Made by a program: the position numbers and the translations under genes | Shown: piece after piece, positions 34,280 to 44,586 of the stretch | How positions within the stretch are numbered: the first letter of the stretch is position 1 | Layout: the number at the start of each line of letters is the position of its first letter | The notes under the pieces: model-generated | Told to the model about the DNA's origin: nothing | Seen by the model: only the letters and a program-made list of their open reading frames with translations | The model's database searches: none | Source: Pyropia yezoensis | Lineage: Eukaryota > Rhodophyta > Bangiophyceae > Bangiales > Bangiaceae | DNA length: 64,000 nt | Assembly (NCBI GenBank): GCA_009829735.1 | Contig: CM020618.1 | Coordinates: 39,733,030-39,797,029, forward strand | Direction of reading: 5' to 3'

Positions 34280-34705
34280 TATCCCCCCCCTAGATTCGGC
34301 CCGTCCGCGGGTCGATTTGCATTCGCCTTTCCGAATGTAAGTGTGTCGCGCGACCGTTTACCAGTCGGGTGGGGCTTTGCGCCGTGTCGCGGGAGACACC
34401 CCTCTTCGGGGTTGATTGAGGGGGGTGCCCCCCTCTGTGTGGCGTCAAATGATCCATTTTCCAGACATTTGAATTCCCGATGCGGGTTTTGTGTCACGGC
34501 CGCTTCTTCCGGGGAGTGGTGCAAGCGGATCCGCCATGAGGCGTCTGGTGGTAGGGGGGCCCCTCTCGTGTGACGATTGAGTGGGTGGCGGGGACTGCCC
34601 GCGTTTCGCCGGGGCGGTTGCATGGTGACCCCCCTTGATTACCCCGTGTGGGGGCGTGGCCCTGACCCAGGTGCCTGGTTGGAGCGTCCTCGTAGCTCGG
34701 TGGGC
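34280..34705 (-). mobile_element. 3' UTR of element C, interrupted by the outer element
   Basis: It aligns with 35071-35500 of the outer element and with the inner element's 3' UTR. It is cut at TGGGC (34701-34705), the target duplication of the outer element, and resumes at 55706. Confidence 0.8.
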
Positions 34706-35070
34706 TGTAGCACAATAGGGTATCCGCTACACGTCCACTCTCAGGGAACTCTCACCACGGGGGATCGGCACCAACGTCACCGGGAGGCCAAGGTTGCTGT
34801 CCTTGGAGCGCAAGCCACGGGACCAAGATGGGAGCCCAAATGGGAGGGGTTTGTTGTTCTGCCTTGGCCGGTGGTGGATTCGCCGCCGGCCCCCACGTTA
34901 TAAACCCTCGGAGACACTACTAACTACCCTTCACCCCAAGATGCAAGTCCCTCTGGTCATACGTAACTTATAGATACCGTGACCAGTACGAACTATCAAA
35001 TTGAAAGCCAAGGATTAGAAGTAGCCCCCCCTAATGTTAGGGTCACAATACGGCCAACCATATTGCTACA
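34706..35070 (-). repeat. Outer element 3' LTR
   Basis: 365 bp, ends TGTAGCA/TGCTACA, pair of 55337-55700. The polypurine tract complement is at 35071-35082. Confidence 0.92.
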
Positions 35071-35664
35071 TATCCCCCCCTTAGATTCGGCCCGTCATCG
35101 GGTCGAGTTGCATTCGGGTTATCGAATGTAAGTGGGTCGCGTGACCGTTTACCAGTCGGGTGGGGCTTTGCGCCCTGTCGCAACAGACACCCCTTTTCGA
35201 GATTGTCTGAGGGGGGTGCCCCCCTTTGTTTGGTACACACACGATCCGTTTTCCGGACCGTTAAATTCCCGATGCGGGTTTCTGTTCACGACCCCCCTTT
35301 CCGAGGGGTGGTGCAAGCGGATCCGCCACCAGGTGTCTGGTGGTAGGGGGGCCCCTCTCGTGTGGACGATTGAGTGGGGGGGCGGGGCTGCCCGCGTTGC
35401 GGGAGGGGGGGGCGGTTGTGGGTGACCCCCCCTTGATTGCCCCGTTTGGGGGGGCGTGGCTCCGGTCCAGGTGCCTGGGTGGAGCGCCCTCGTAGCTCGG
35501 CTGGCGTGGGTCGTCCCGCGCTGCCGTATCGCTCGTGCTGAGCTGTGTGGTTATAAGCGCGGGTGCCCGCGCTTCCCTGGCTCGTCCGCGCGAGCGTTCC
35601 TCGTACCGGGTCGAGCCGGTTTCGGCTTTCTGGCACGGGACGCCCCTGCTACCCCGGTTTCACC

Positions 35665-37160
35665 ATGTCGGACCCCCAGGTACCCGGGGGCGAGGACGAC
35701 CTCCTGCTTGAGGAGGAGGAGGAGGTGATGCAGGACGACGTTCCCGTCTCCGCCACCGCTGCCGAGTGCTTCTTGGCGAGCTCGTCGGAGGACGAGGACG
35801 ACCGGGTGACCGTTCGTGTGGCCCCGGAAGGAGCGCCGGGCGGATTATCGTCCGTGTGCAGCGGCACGACGGCTCCGTCGGGTGGCGGACCACGGCGTGC
35901 AGCGGTGGCTTCTACCGCTACTCCTCCGGCGGCCAGGATGGCTTCTTTCGCCGGTGCCGGCGCGACTCTACCTCAAGACGGCGTCGCCGGCGTGGCGCCG
36001 GGAGAGAACTCCCGGCGCGTCAAGGTGGACCCGAGTTGGGAGCGGGAGTTGGTGCGGCTGGTCAACCAGCCGAACGCGGTCCGAGTGGAGCATCATTGGA
36101 TCCTGAGCCAGCCGGACGACCGGCATGCGCAGCTCTGGCGCACCCGGATTGGGCGGGGTGAGGTCTACCTCGACTCCGCCTTCGGGATATGCGACTTGAT
36201 TGCCCCCGCGTTGCCGCGGGAGATTGACTACCCGGCTAGTGCTCGGGGGATTGCGGCGGCGGCGGAGCCGGTTGCGTTTGGGGAGACGGTGGGTGATACC
36301 GGCCGGTATCCTGGGTTCGAGTACCTCCCGGGGGTATCCCCGTACCTGACGTTGACGGCTCCGTACCCGCCTATGGCGGGGTTGAAGTCAGCGTCGAGCT
36401 GGCGACGCAACCATGGTGTCATGGCGGATGCGTTCCGCACCGATACAACGTGTGCGTTGCAGACCGGTAACGGTCGCGCGCCGGTGTACACTGCCGTGCG
36501 CCCGCCTCTGTGGCAGGAGGGGTGGGAACCCGCCCCTGCTTTCCGGTTTGACACCGGCTCCTGCCTCCGATACTTCGGGAGTGTGTTGGCCTCCCGGCCG
36601 GTCCACCCGTTGCAGGGTACCTTCACCCTTGAGGTTACCCTCGGGCAGGCTTCCTCCTTCTTGCTGTCCGTCCGCCGGCAGGGGCGCCTGTTTCATCTTC
36701 CGACGGGTGTCCGTCGGCACATTGCGCAGTTGGGCGTGGACATGATAGCCGCCAAGACCGGGTTGGCCCGGGAGTTCGAGGCCCTGCTGGCTGTTCACGA
36801 TGCCGTGAACTGGGCTGGGGTGTTGGCCCTTCCCCCGTACCGGGACCCGCAGGCTGGGGCTTCCCCCTTGCCCCGTCACTCGTTGCGTATCCGGCGTACT
36901 CAGCCGGGTGAGCCCAATTGCCATGGGTGGGCGTCCACCGAGGCTGTTGCTGACCTGGGTATTCCCATGGTTGTCCATGACCCTCTTCAGGTCCTTGCCC
37001 CGTGGTTCGGTAACCCGATACCGGCGGCGGTTGGCCGTCGTCCCCGAGAGTGGGGCTCTGCGGGTGGGGAGCGTGAGGTGTCCCGTCGTCGGGCCGAGCC
37101 CCGCCGGGTTTACGGTGGGGCCCCTTCAGTACGGTCTTACTGGGCCTCGTATCAGGTGCC
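35665..37160 (+). CDS. Antisense ORF protein of the outer element, N-terminal part (split by insertion)
   Basis: It starts at ATG 35665 (caccatgtc) on the strand opposite to gag-pol and runs without a stop to 37160, where the inner element is inserted; the frame resumes at 47916-48309. Total 629 codons. The N terminus has an acidic cluster (DDLLLEEEEEVMQDD, SSSEDEDD), then a Ser/Pro/Ala linker, then about 400 residues of globular composition with the motifs PSWERELVRLVNQPNAV, FGSVLASRP (FGS at 304-306), SVRRQG (335-340) and HDAVNW (378-383). Relative to the inner copy it lacks 160 codons of the linker, an exactly in-frame deletion. No known domain is recognised. The position between pol and 3' LTR is that of the extra antisense genes reported in some plant Tat-lineage elements. 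Acidic and Pro-rich regions suggest interaction functions; the actual role is unknown. Confidence 0.75.
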
Positions 37161-37524
37161 TGTAGCAATATGGTTGGCCGTATTGTGACCCTAACATTAG
37201 GGGGGGCTACTTCTAACCCTTAACTTTCAATTTGATAGTTCGTACTGGTCACGGTATCTATAAGTTACGTATGACCAGAGGGACTTGCATCTTGGGGTGA
37301 AGGGTAGTTAGTAGTGTCTCCGAGGGTTTATAACGTGGGGGCCGGCGGCGAATCCACCGCCGGCCAAGGTAGAACAACAAACCCCTCCCATTTGGGCTCC
37401 CATCTTGGTCCCGTGGCTTGCGCTCCAAGGACAGCAACCTTGGCCTCCCGGTGACGTTGGTGCCGATCCCCCTTGGTGAGTGTTCCCTGAGAGTGGACGT
37501 GCGACGGATCCCTATTGTGTTACA
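37161..37524 (+). repeat. Inner element 5' LTR
   Basis: 364 bp, TGTAGCAATATGG...TTGTGTTACA. It contains TATA-like tctataag (about 37256) and tttataacg (about 37328), the latter directly followed by a 9-bp palindromic stem (37340-37348 with 37357-37365). Confidence 0.93.
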
Positions 37525-37546
37525 TTAATGGAGCAGCAGGGGACGG
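37525..37546 (+). promoter_or_regulatory. Primer-binding site of the inner element
   Basis: The intact sites in the outer element (reverse complement ending at 55336) and family B (58794 onward) read TTGGTGGAGCAGCAGGGGA directly after the LTR, complementary to a tRNA ending CTCCACCA (an end seen in alanine tRNAs; inference). The inner copy has TTAATGG, two changes at the TGG that would pair with the tRNA CCA end. Confidence 0.7.
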
Positions 37547-37743
37547 GTTTCCGTCACCCATGTGGTGACGCCGTCTTCGGCCCTGGCACACGGATAGGGA
37601 TCCGGTCCTTTTCTTGTACTCGTGGTGTTGCAACCTGATCGATTGTGTTGAGTTTTTACCTTTGACTGTGATCTACTGTTACTCCCCCCAATCTACCCCC
37701 TCGCTCTATTATTCGTGGTGATTGTTACGTCGGTTGACTGATT

Positions 37744-39933
37744 GTGACTATGTCTACCCAAGAGACGGGGAACGTTCAAGATGACGGATCGGCGTCGACG
37801 CCGACTCCGGAGGTGACTATGGGAACCGGGATCGGGAACCCGATCGACAACATTGAGACGCCAAGGCTTTCCGGTGCCGGATCGACGTTTGGCACGGCTC
37901 GGACGGCAGGAGGCGGGGGCCCGCTTCAACTGTCATCGACCGACCTCACTCCGCCGCCTCCTTCACCAGGGGATTCCCTGATGGCATCATTGGCCCGCAT
38001 CGAGGCCCGGTTTTCCGGGCTCGACGCCCGTCAAGATCGGACGGAGGACGCGATGGCAGTGTTGATGTCAACACGCCACACGACGGGACCCCGTCGTGCT
38101 CCTCCCACACCAGTACGGTTCGAACCGGCCGGACTACTTTCGGAGTCCACCAGGGTCAACACCGGTGTTGCTACTCCTGGGCAACCCCCGGACACAATGG
38201 GGTATGGATCCGACTCGTCGGCAGAGTTGGAACGGAGTCACACGGAGCGATACGCTCGTAGCACCCGAAGCGGACTCCGCGGACACGACCCGGCGGATAC
38301 TTACGCCGGTGGAGAGTCAGTTATTGGCGGAGGGGGTACCCTCTCACAGTATCCTTACGACGAAGGAGGCCAGGAAACTCGGGTTCCCGAAGTGCCGACG
38401 CCTGAAGTACCATCTTCAGTGGTGGAAGCTATGACCGCGCAGGTAACTGCGAGCCTACTGAAGCGGATGGAGTCCGATGAGTTTGCTCATCAACTGGCTA
38501 AGCGACTGGATATCCAGAACGCTGACACGGAGATCGTCAACGAAGTCTTCAGGTCGGTACTGACTCCCGAACGTTATCGTTTGGAAGACCGATCTACCAC
38601 CATATCGGAATCGATGCGTAATACGTCGCACCGAGCGATCCGCTCTATGCAGACCCCCATGAAGGGAGTCCCTATGTTCGGGGGCCCCAACGGACGTCCG
38701 TTGGCAGTCATCGGCTTCTTGACTAGCTTCAAGGCAGCCGCAGACAAGGCGCTCGTCAACGAGGGGCTGGCCCTGGAGATCCTCCCTTTCTTTGTTGATG
38801 AACGGGTGCGAGGCATTCTTCGCCAGGCATCCCCGATGCCGGGAATGAGGGTCGCGGCCACCCCCGTGGATTACCGTGGGATTCTCAAGGAGCTGCTGAG
38901 CAGTTACCTCAGCGAGGACAAGTGCGAGGACCACTACCGGGCCCTGCGCACTGCCACCGCCCAGAGCTGGGAGGATGAGGAGATGTTTGGACGCCGGATC
39001 CAAGAGCTCGACTACGAGCTGGGGAAGCTCCTCGGTGAAGGGGAACTACGGGCCATCCTGCTCGCAGGAGTACCTAACTACGTGCGGATATCCGCACGGG
39101 GCGCCAACACGGCACGGACGAACTTCAGTCGACTGATGCATATGTGCAAGTCCCTAGGGGACGCCTACCGGGTTCTACACCCGGAATGTTCCTTGGCCCC
39201 GAAGCCCAGGGGTGAGGGAGGCAAGCCCAGTCTTACCCCGGTACCGAGGCAAGAGAAGGTGGAACGGAAGGCCGCACCAGTACTGGTGGCGACCGAACAT
39301 ACCCCTACGGGCGAGGATGAACCTCTAGTTGACCAACAGGGCCACCTGTTGCTACCGGCGACGCCGGTGATTGATGAGCACGGTACGGTAGCGTACATCG
39401 CCCCGGCTGGGACCCACTTCCAGGTCAACGAGGGAGCGGGACGGCGCGTCCCGTATGTGCGGACGACGGGGTATGCCCCGGTTACGGGTAACCCCCACCA
39501 GCCCCTGCCTACATGGGCAGTACGTTCGGAGGCACCTCCGCAGATTGCGGGCCGACCCAACCGGTTGGGGGAGTCCATGTTCCGATTGACCCAAGGACCC
39601 AAGGCCTACCAGGGAGCAGGCACTCGGGCGCCCGAGGGAGGAAACCGCAGCTACGGGGCTACCCCGATGCGAACCCAAGGAGGGACCGGCACGTCCGGAT
39701 GTATGTTGTGTGGGGATCCCCAGCACTGGGTGTCTTCCTGCCCACTCATCCCCGAGGAGTCTCGGCGGGCAGCGGCGCAACGCAAGGCATCCACCGGGGG
39801 GTATCCCGCCAGAGCACCCGGACCCGCACCGGGTAGGCAGCCAGCTCCAGGTGGAGTACTGGCCGTCGAGGAGGCACCTCCGCAGCCGGATGTCCCGGCG
39901 GACAGCACCCTACCAAGGGCGGGAAACGAGTAA
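37744..39933 (+). CDS. gag: Gag polyprotein of the inner element
   Basis: 729 aa, uninterrupted. The N-terminal 200 residues are Ser/Thr/Pro-rich. The central part (about residues 230-480) has the helical capsid-like composition of Ty3/gypsy Gag (RAIRSMQTPMKGVPMFGGP, FLTSFKAAADKALVNEGLAL, LDYELGKLLGEGELRAILL). The C terminus has a CCHC zinc knuckle CX2CX4HX4C starting at C653 (CMLCGDPQHWVSSC), for RNA packaging. The stop is at 39931-39933; pol begins 9 bp later in another frame, so pol expression would need reinitiation or frameshifting. Confidence 0.92.
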   Translation: MTMSTQETGNVQDDGSASTPTPEVTMGTGIGNPIDNIETPRLSGAGSTFGTARTAGGGGPLQLSSTDLTPPPPSPGDSLMASLARIEARFSGLDARQDRTEDAMAVLMSTRHTTGPRRAPPTPVRFEPAGLLSESTRVNTGVATPGQPPDTMGYGSDSSAELERSHTERYARSTRSGLRGHDPADTYAGGESVIGGGGTLSQYPYDEGGQETRVPEVPTPEVPSSVVEAMTAQVTASLLKRMESDEFAHQLAKRLDIQNADTEIVNEVFRSVLTPERYRLEDRSTTISESMRNTSHRAIRSMQTPMKGVPMFGGPNGRPLAVIGFLTSFKAAADKALVNEGLALEILPFFVDERVRGILRQASPMPGMRVAATPVDYRGILKELLSSYLSEDKCEDHYRALRTATAQSWEDEEMFGRRIQELDYELGKLLGEGELRAILLAGVPNYVRISARGANTARTNFSRLMHMCKSLGDAYRVLHPECSLAPKPRGEGGKPSLTPVPRQEKVERKAAPVLVATEHTPTGEDEPLVDQQGHLLLPATPVIDEHGTVAYIAPAGTHFQVNEGAGRRVPYVRTTGYAPVTGNPHQPLPTWAVRSEAPPQIAGRPNRLGESMFRLTQGPKAYQGAGTRAPEGGNRSYGATPMRTQGGTGTSGCMLCGDPQHWVSSCPLIPEESRRAAAQRKASTGGYPARAPGPAPGRQPAPGGVLAVEEAPPQPDVPADSTLPRAGNE

Positions 39934-39941
39934 GAGGAAGG

Positions 39942-42900
39942 ATGACCGGGGGGCGCTGGGGTAACCCAAGCAAGCCACCCCGGAGTACCGCGGGGAAAGC
40001 CCCACGGAGAGCGCGGTTGAGCCGACGCCGCATCAACCCCCGGGTACACCTTCCGGCCCCGACGACACGGCGTCAGGGGATTGATGACCAACCACCAAGG
40101 ATGGGAGGAGAGGACGGGAAGCCCCGTCACATGGAACCAGACAAGGGCCCTGTTCAGGATGCCCGAGCTACACCGGATATCGGTGTAGGCCACGTGCTGT
40201 TTACCTTGGAGAACTTCAAGGTATCAGCCACACTGGGGGTTGACCCCCAGTCGACACGATCGTACTACCCTGTACTGGATACAGGGTCTGGACCCATCCT
40301 TATCCGGAAGGATACCCTCCCGGACAAGTGGCTTCCGCGAGTCAGAGTGACTCGGGGACCCACCATCAAGGACGCGAATGGTCGCCTCATTCGTACGACC
40401 GCAGCGATGTCGCTGCGGGTTACCATCGGGGAACTCACCACGGAAGTCGACTTCCTGGTGTGTGAGACCCTATCGGTGCCCTGCATACTGGGGTGCACCT
40501 TCATCAACGTTCACGTTGATGCAATCCGGCCAGGCCGGAGGACCGTCGAGCTTCAAGAAGCCGACGGGACGAAGCGAGGACACACGGCTATCGTCAGGGA
40601 CCTGACGCTACAAGGGAGCCACGTTAACGTGGCTGAGGTGTACGCAAGTGTCGAGCCGAAGACACTTCGGTTGGCCAAGCGAACTCGCTTTGAGCCGTTG
40701 TCGGAGACAGCCCTCCCGGTTAACTGTGACCTCGCAGGCATCTGCAGAGTCAAGTACAACTTGCGGACGTACAAGCGCCATGGGTTGACCATGGCCAACG
40801 GTCTCATAGACCTCCCATCAGGAGGGTTGTCCCTCCTAGTGATGGCGAACTATCGCCGTAAGGCAGTCACCCTCCCGAAGGGAACTATCCTCGGGATTGC
40901 CGAGCTCTACGAAGGAGATATCCTTACCCCTGACAAGGAAGGTCAAGTGGACCCACTTGAGGTGCTGGCGGTCGCCGAGACCACCGAGCGACAGCAACCC
41001 GATGACGGGAAGCCTAGTCGACCATCATTACCGGCGGATATTCCGCCGAAGGACCAAGAAGCATTGAAGGCACTGGCCGAGGCTGACCTCGACCACCTTC
41101 CCCCTTCCGTAGCCGAAGGGGTACGACGGATGTTAAGAAAGCATGACGTCATGTGGACAGGCGGAGCCCTGGGTACCATTGGGGCAACCCAACATTGTAT
41201 TGACCTGGTACCAGGCGCACGCCCCGCCCGGTCACAACCGCACTGAGCGGGACCTATGCAACGAGAGATCGTTGATGGAGAAGTGAAGAGGATGAGTGAA
41301 GCGAAGGTGATCCGACCTTCGATGTCGGAGTGGGGTGCCCCAGTCGTTATCGTACCGAAGAAGGATCAAACCCCTCGGTTTTGCATCGATTATCGACGCC
41401 TCAACTTGGTTACCAAGAAAGACTCATACCCTTTACCAAGGATGGATGAATGCATCGACTCCCTGGCGGAAGCTACGGTGTTTACCACCATCGACTGCAA
41501 TGCCGGATACTGGCAGATCCCGGTGGCGGACGAGGATATCCCCAAGACGGCATTCGTCTGTCACAGTGGAGTGTACGAGTTCCTAAGGATGCCCTTCGGA
41601 TTGTCCAACGCCCCCGCTACATTCCAGCGGGCTATCGAGATTATACTGTCGGGGGTGAAGTGGCGTAACTGCCTAGTGTACCTCGATGACGTCATCGTCT
41701 TCTCGCGTAACATGGATGACCATGTGCAACATGTTGACGAGGTACTCACCCTCTTGAGGAACGCCGGGGTAACCCTGCGTCTGAAGAAGTGCGCCTTCTT
41801 CCAACAGACGGTCGAGTATCTGGGCCACCAGATAACCCCTGGTAAACTAGGGGTACTCGAAGCCAATACCCGGGCACTCCGGGATGCCCGGTTCCCTAAC
41901 ACCCAGACACAGCTCAAGAGCTTCCTGGGAATGTGCAATGTATACCGACGGTTCTTCAAGGACTTCGCTCGGATAGCTAAACCGTTAACGGTTCTTACGA
42001 GCAGTACCCTGCCCAAGGTACTCCAACCCCCTTCGCCTAGCGAAGAGGAGGCCTTCGAGTCGCTGAAGCGAGCCCTACTATCCCCACCCGTCCTTGCGTT
42101 ACCGCACCGACGGAGTACCTTCGTCATCGATGTCGATGCATGCGATACACAAGTGGGATGCACCCTGTTACAGGGAGAGACGTTGATCGGTACCGATAAC
42201 GTTATCCCGGACCTACGTCCGGTAGGATACTTCAGCCGGACACTCAACCCGGCTGAGCGTAACTATAGTGCCACCGAGCGTGAATGCCTCGGAGTTATAT
42301 GGGCAGTGCAACTGCTCCGTCCATACCTGGAGGGCTCCAGGTTCATCGTGAGGTCCGACCACGAACCTTTACGATGGCTTCTCAACCTTGGTGACAAGGA
42401 TTCCGACAGCCACGGTCGGCTAGCCCGATGGAGGCTAAAAATGGCCGAGCACGACTACCGTACCGTGTATAAGGCTGGGTCAACCCACCATCTCGGAGAC
42501 GCATTGTCTCGACTCGACACCCCGAGCGGGGATACCCGCCCGGTGGACGAGGACATCCCGGTGGTACCGGTCTGCATGGTGGGTAACGCTACCCAAGGTA
42601 TGGTTGACCATACCATGGCACACCGAGCATGCCCACTAACCCTCGCGGACTTCCGCGAGGCACAAGCCAATGACGACGACTGTAGACGTCATCGCGCTAA
42701 CCTCCTGGCCGGTACGGCCGGCATCTTCTCCGAGAACGAAGACGGACTCATATACCGGCGGGCACCCGCCGATGGACGACATCAAGTTGTGGTTCCCGTG
42801 TCCTTACGGCAAGCCGTCATGGAACGAGAACACGAGAACCCTACAGCCGGACACCCGGGGGGGTCACGTATGTTCGCAGCAATGCGAAGGTTCTTCTACT

Positions 42901-44108
42901 GGCCAGCAATGGCCGTCGACGTGGTCGACCACGTAAGGGGATGCCACCCCTGTGCGCGTAACCGCATGAGTCTACATAGGCAGGCGTCTGCCATGAAGCT
43001 ATTCCCACCCGATGGGCCCAACGAGCAAGTCGCTATCGACATACTCGGGCCACTTCCGGTAACGGAAGAAGGGAACAGGTACATCCTGGTCATGTCTGAC
43101 CGATTCACCAAGCTGTCACGAGCGGCAGCCGTCCCGAATGATACGGCATACACGATTATGAACGCAGTGGTTGACCACTGGATCAGTGCATACGGAGTCA
43201 TGAAGCAACTCCTCTCCGATAACGGAGCAAACCTTACGTCAGCATTCCGCACTAAGGTCCTGGGCATGTTCGGTATCGAACCCCGTCGGGCATCCGACTA
43301 CCACCCGCAGTCCAACGGGCAGGTGGAGCGGTTCAACCGCACCATCGTCAAGATGCTACAGTGCTACGTGGCAGAGCACACGAACACTTGGGACAGGCTT
43401 CTGTCCGTACTCACCCTGGCATACAATGCCAGGCCACATCGGAGCACGAACATCGCTCCGCTGGAGTGGGTCATGCCACTTGGCGTCGGTAACCTGACGC
43501 TGCCACCAGGCAGGTGCACTCGGTATGATACACCGAAGGGCCGACCGGCCGAACGTATACACCTAGCTTGGTTGGCCAAGCTATCATGGATGATACGGAA
43601 GCTCAAGGGTGCCCTTGACAGAACACAACTTCGATACAAGAAGAACTTTGACACCCGGCTACGGGTGCGCAACGCAACCCTGGTAACAGGTGACTGGGTC
43701 TACATCAGACACCAGAAGTTCCGAGGGAACAAGCTTATGCAACCGGTCAAGGGACCGTACCAGATTCTCCACAGAGATGACCACTCTGTTATCTTACACT
43801 CCGATACGGAGATCCAACGCATCAGTGTGAATGATGTCACACCTGCTCCGAAGCCGGAACAGCCTCAGCCGGTACCGGCTGGGTTGCTACATGAAGCTCT
43901 TACAACCCACCGGTCAGATGACCCGGTGGGACCGGATGGGATTCCATACCAAGTAGAGAGCGTGGTCGGACACACCGACCCGGACCTACCAGGACCCTGG
44001 TACGTCAAGGTTGTGTGGGTCGGATACGACTCACCCACCTGGGAACAGGCGGCAAATATACCCCGCCAACTCCTCATGCCTTACATGAGGCGACGACGCC
44101 TGCTGTAA
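39942..44108 (+). pseudogene. pol: Pol polyprotein (PR-RT-RH-INT-chromodomain) of the inner element, one in-frame stop
   Basis: A single frame from ATG 39942 to 44108, broken only by TGA at 41244-41246, between protease and reverse transcriptase; the outer copy has a sense codon there. Domains: retropepsin with DTGSG (Asp at 40278-40280); RT from about 41256 with PRFCIDYRRLN, and YLDD at 41679-41690; RNase H beginning at FVIDVDACD (about 42120); integrase with HHCC zinc region (about 42826-42960, EREHENPTAGH and CHPCARN) and the DDE core (D in DILGPLPV, D in LSDNGAN, E in GQVERFN); C-terminal chromodomain-like block (about 43945-44070, YVKVVWVGYDSPTWEQAANIP). Domain order and the chromodomain place it with Metaviridae chromoviruses. 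The catalytic residues look intact, so the TGA is either the sole lesion or a leaky stop. Confidence 0.93.
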
Positions 44109-44586
44109 CAACCAAACCGACACCGACTTCGGCTGTTGGGGGGTGAGGCTTATACCTACGAAGCAGGGTGTGACATGGTTACGGCAGACTTAGGTTTGTA
44201 AGTCAAATCAGACTTAGATTTCTAAGTCGAACGAAGCTTAGGCAACTAAGTAGAGTCAAGCTTAGGTAACTAAGTAGAACCTGAACCTTAATAAGTTAAC
44301 TTAAAGGTGAAGGCTAACTCTGATGATATCGAAGTAACTAGGGGCCTTACACGGGAGGATGACCTCCCCAAGCCAAGACACAAAGTGAGGGAGGATGACC
44401 TCCCCAAGCATGAACCAACCGGAAGAAGTTGGACGGGAGGCAACGCACCACTGAGCCAGAAGGGGTACTCCCCAGGGCAGGAAACAGAGGCAAGCAATGC
44501 CCCCAAAGGGGATGAGTTTATACTCACTACTACCCGGCTACCATAAGGGTCACCGGGGCCCTCTCCCTCACAAACACTAGCACTCC
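44109..44586. repeat. Convergent spacer with four short palindromes
   Basis: Between the pol stop and the stop of the antisense ORF. At about 44188-44276 four units of the form CTTAG-N5-6-(C/T)AAGT follow one another every ~22-24 bp (cttaggtttgtaagt, cttagatttctaagt, cttaggcaactaagt, cttaggtaactaagt). Each can form a small hairpin on either strand. Related but diverged copies are at 48590-48690 in the outer element. A later pair of 'gaggatgacctccccaag' repeats is at 44355-44408. Confidence 0.75.

Noticed and set aside
36388..36978. ORFs antisense to the family A antisense gene, open in several copies
   Set aside because: Shadow frames; they carry no motif, and the capsid and pol homology lies elsewhere.
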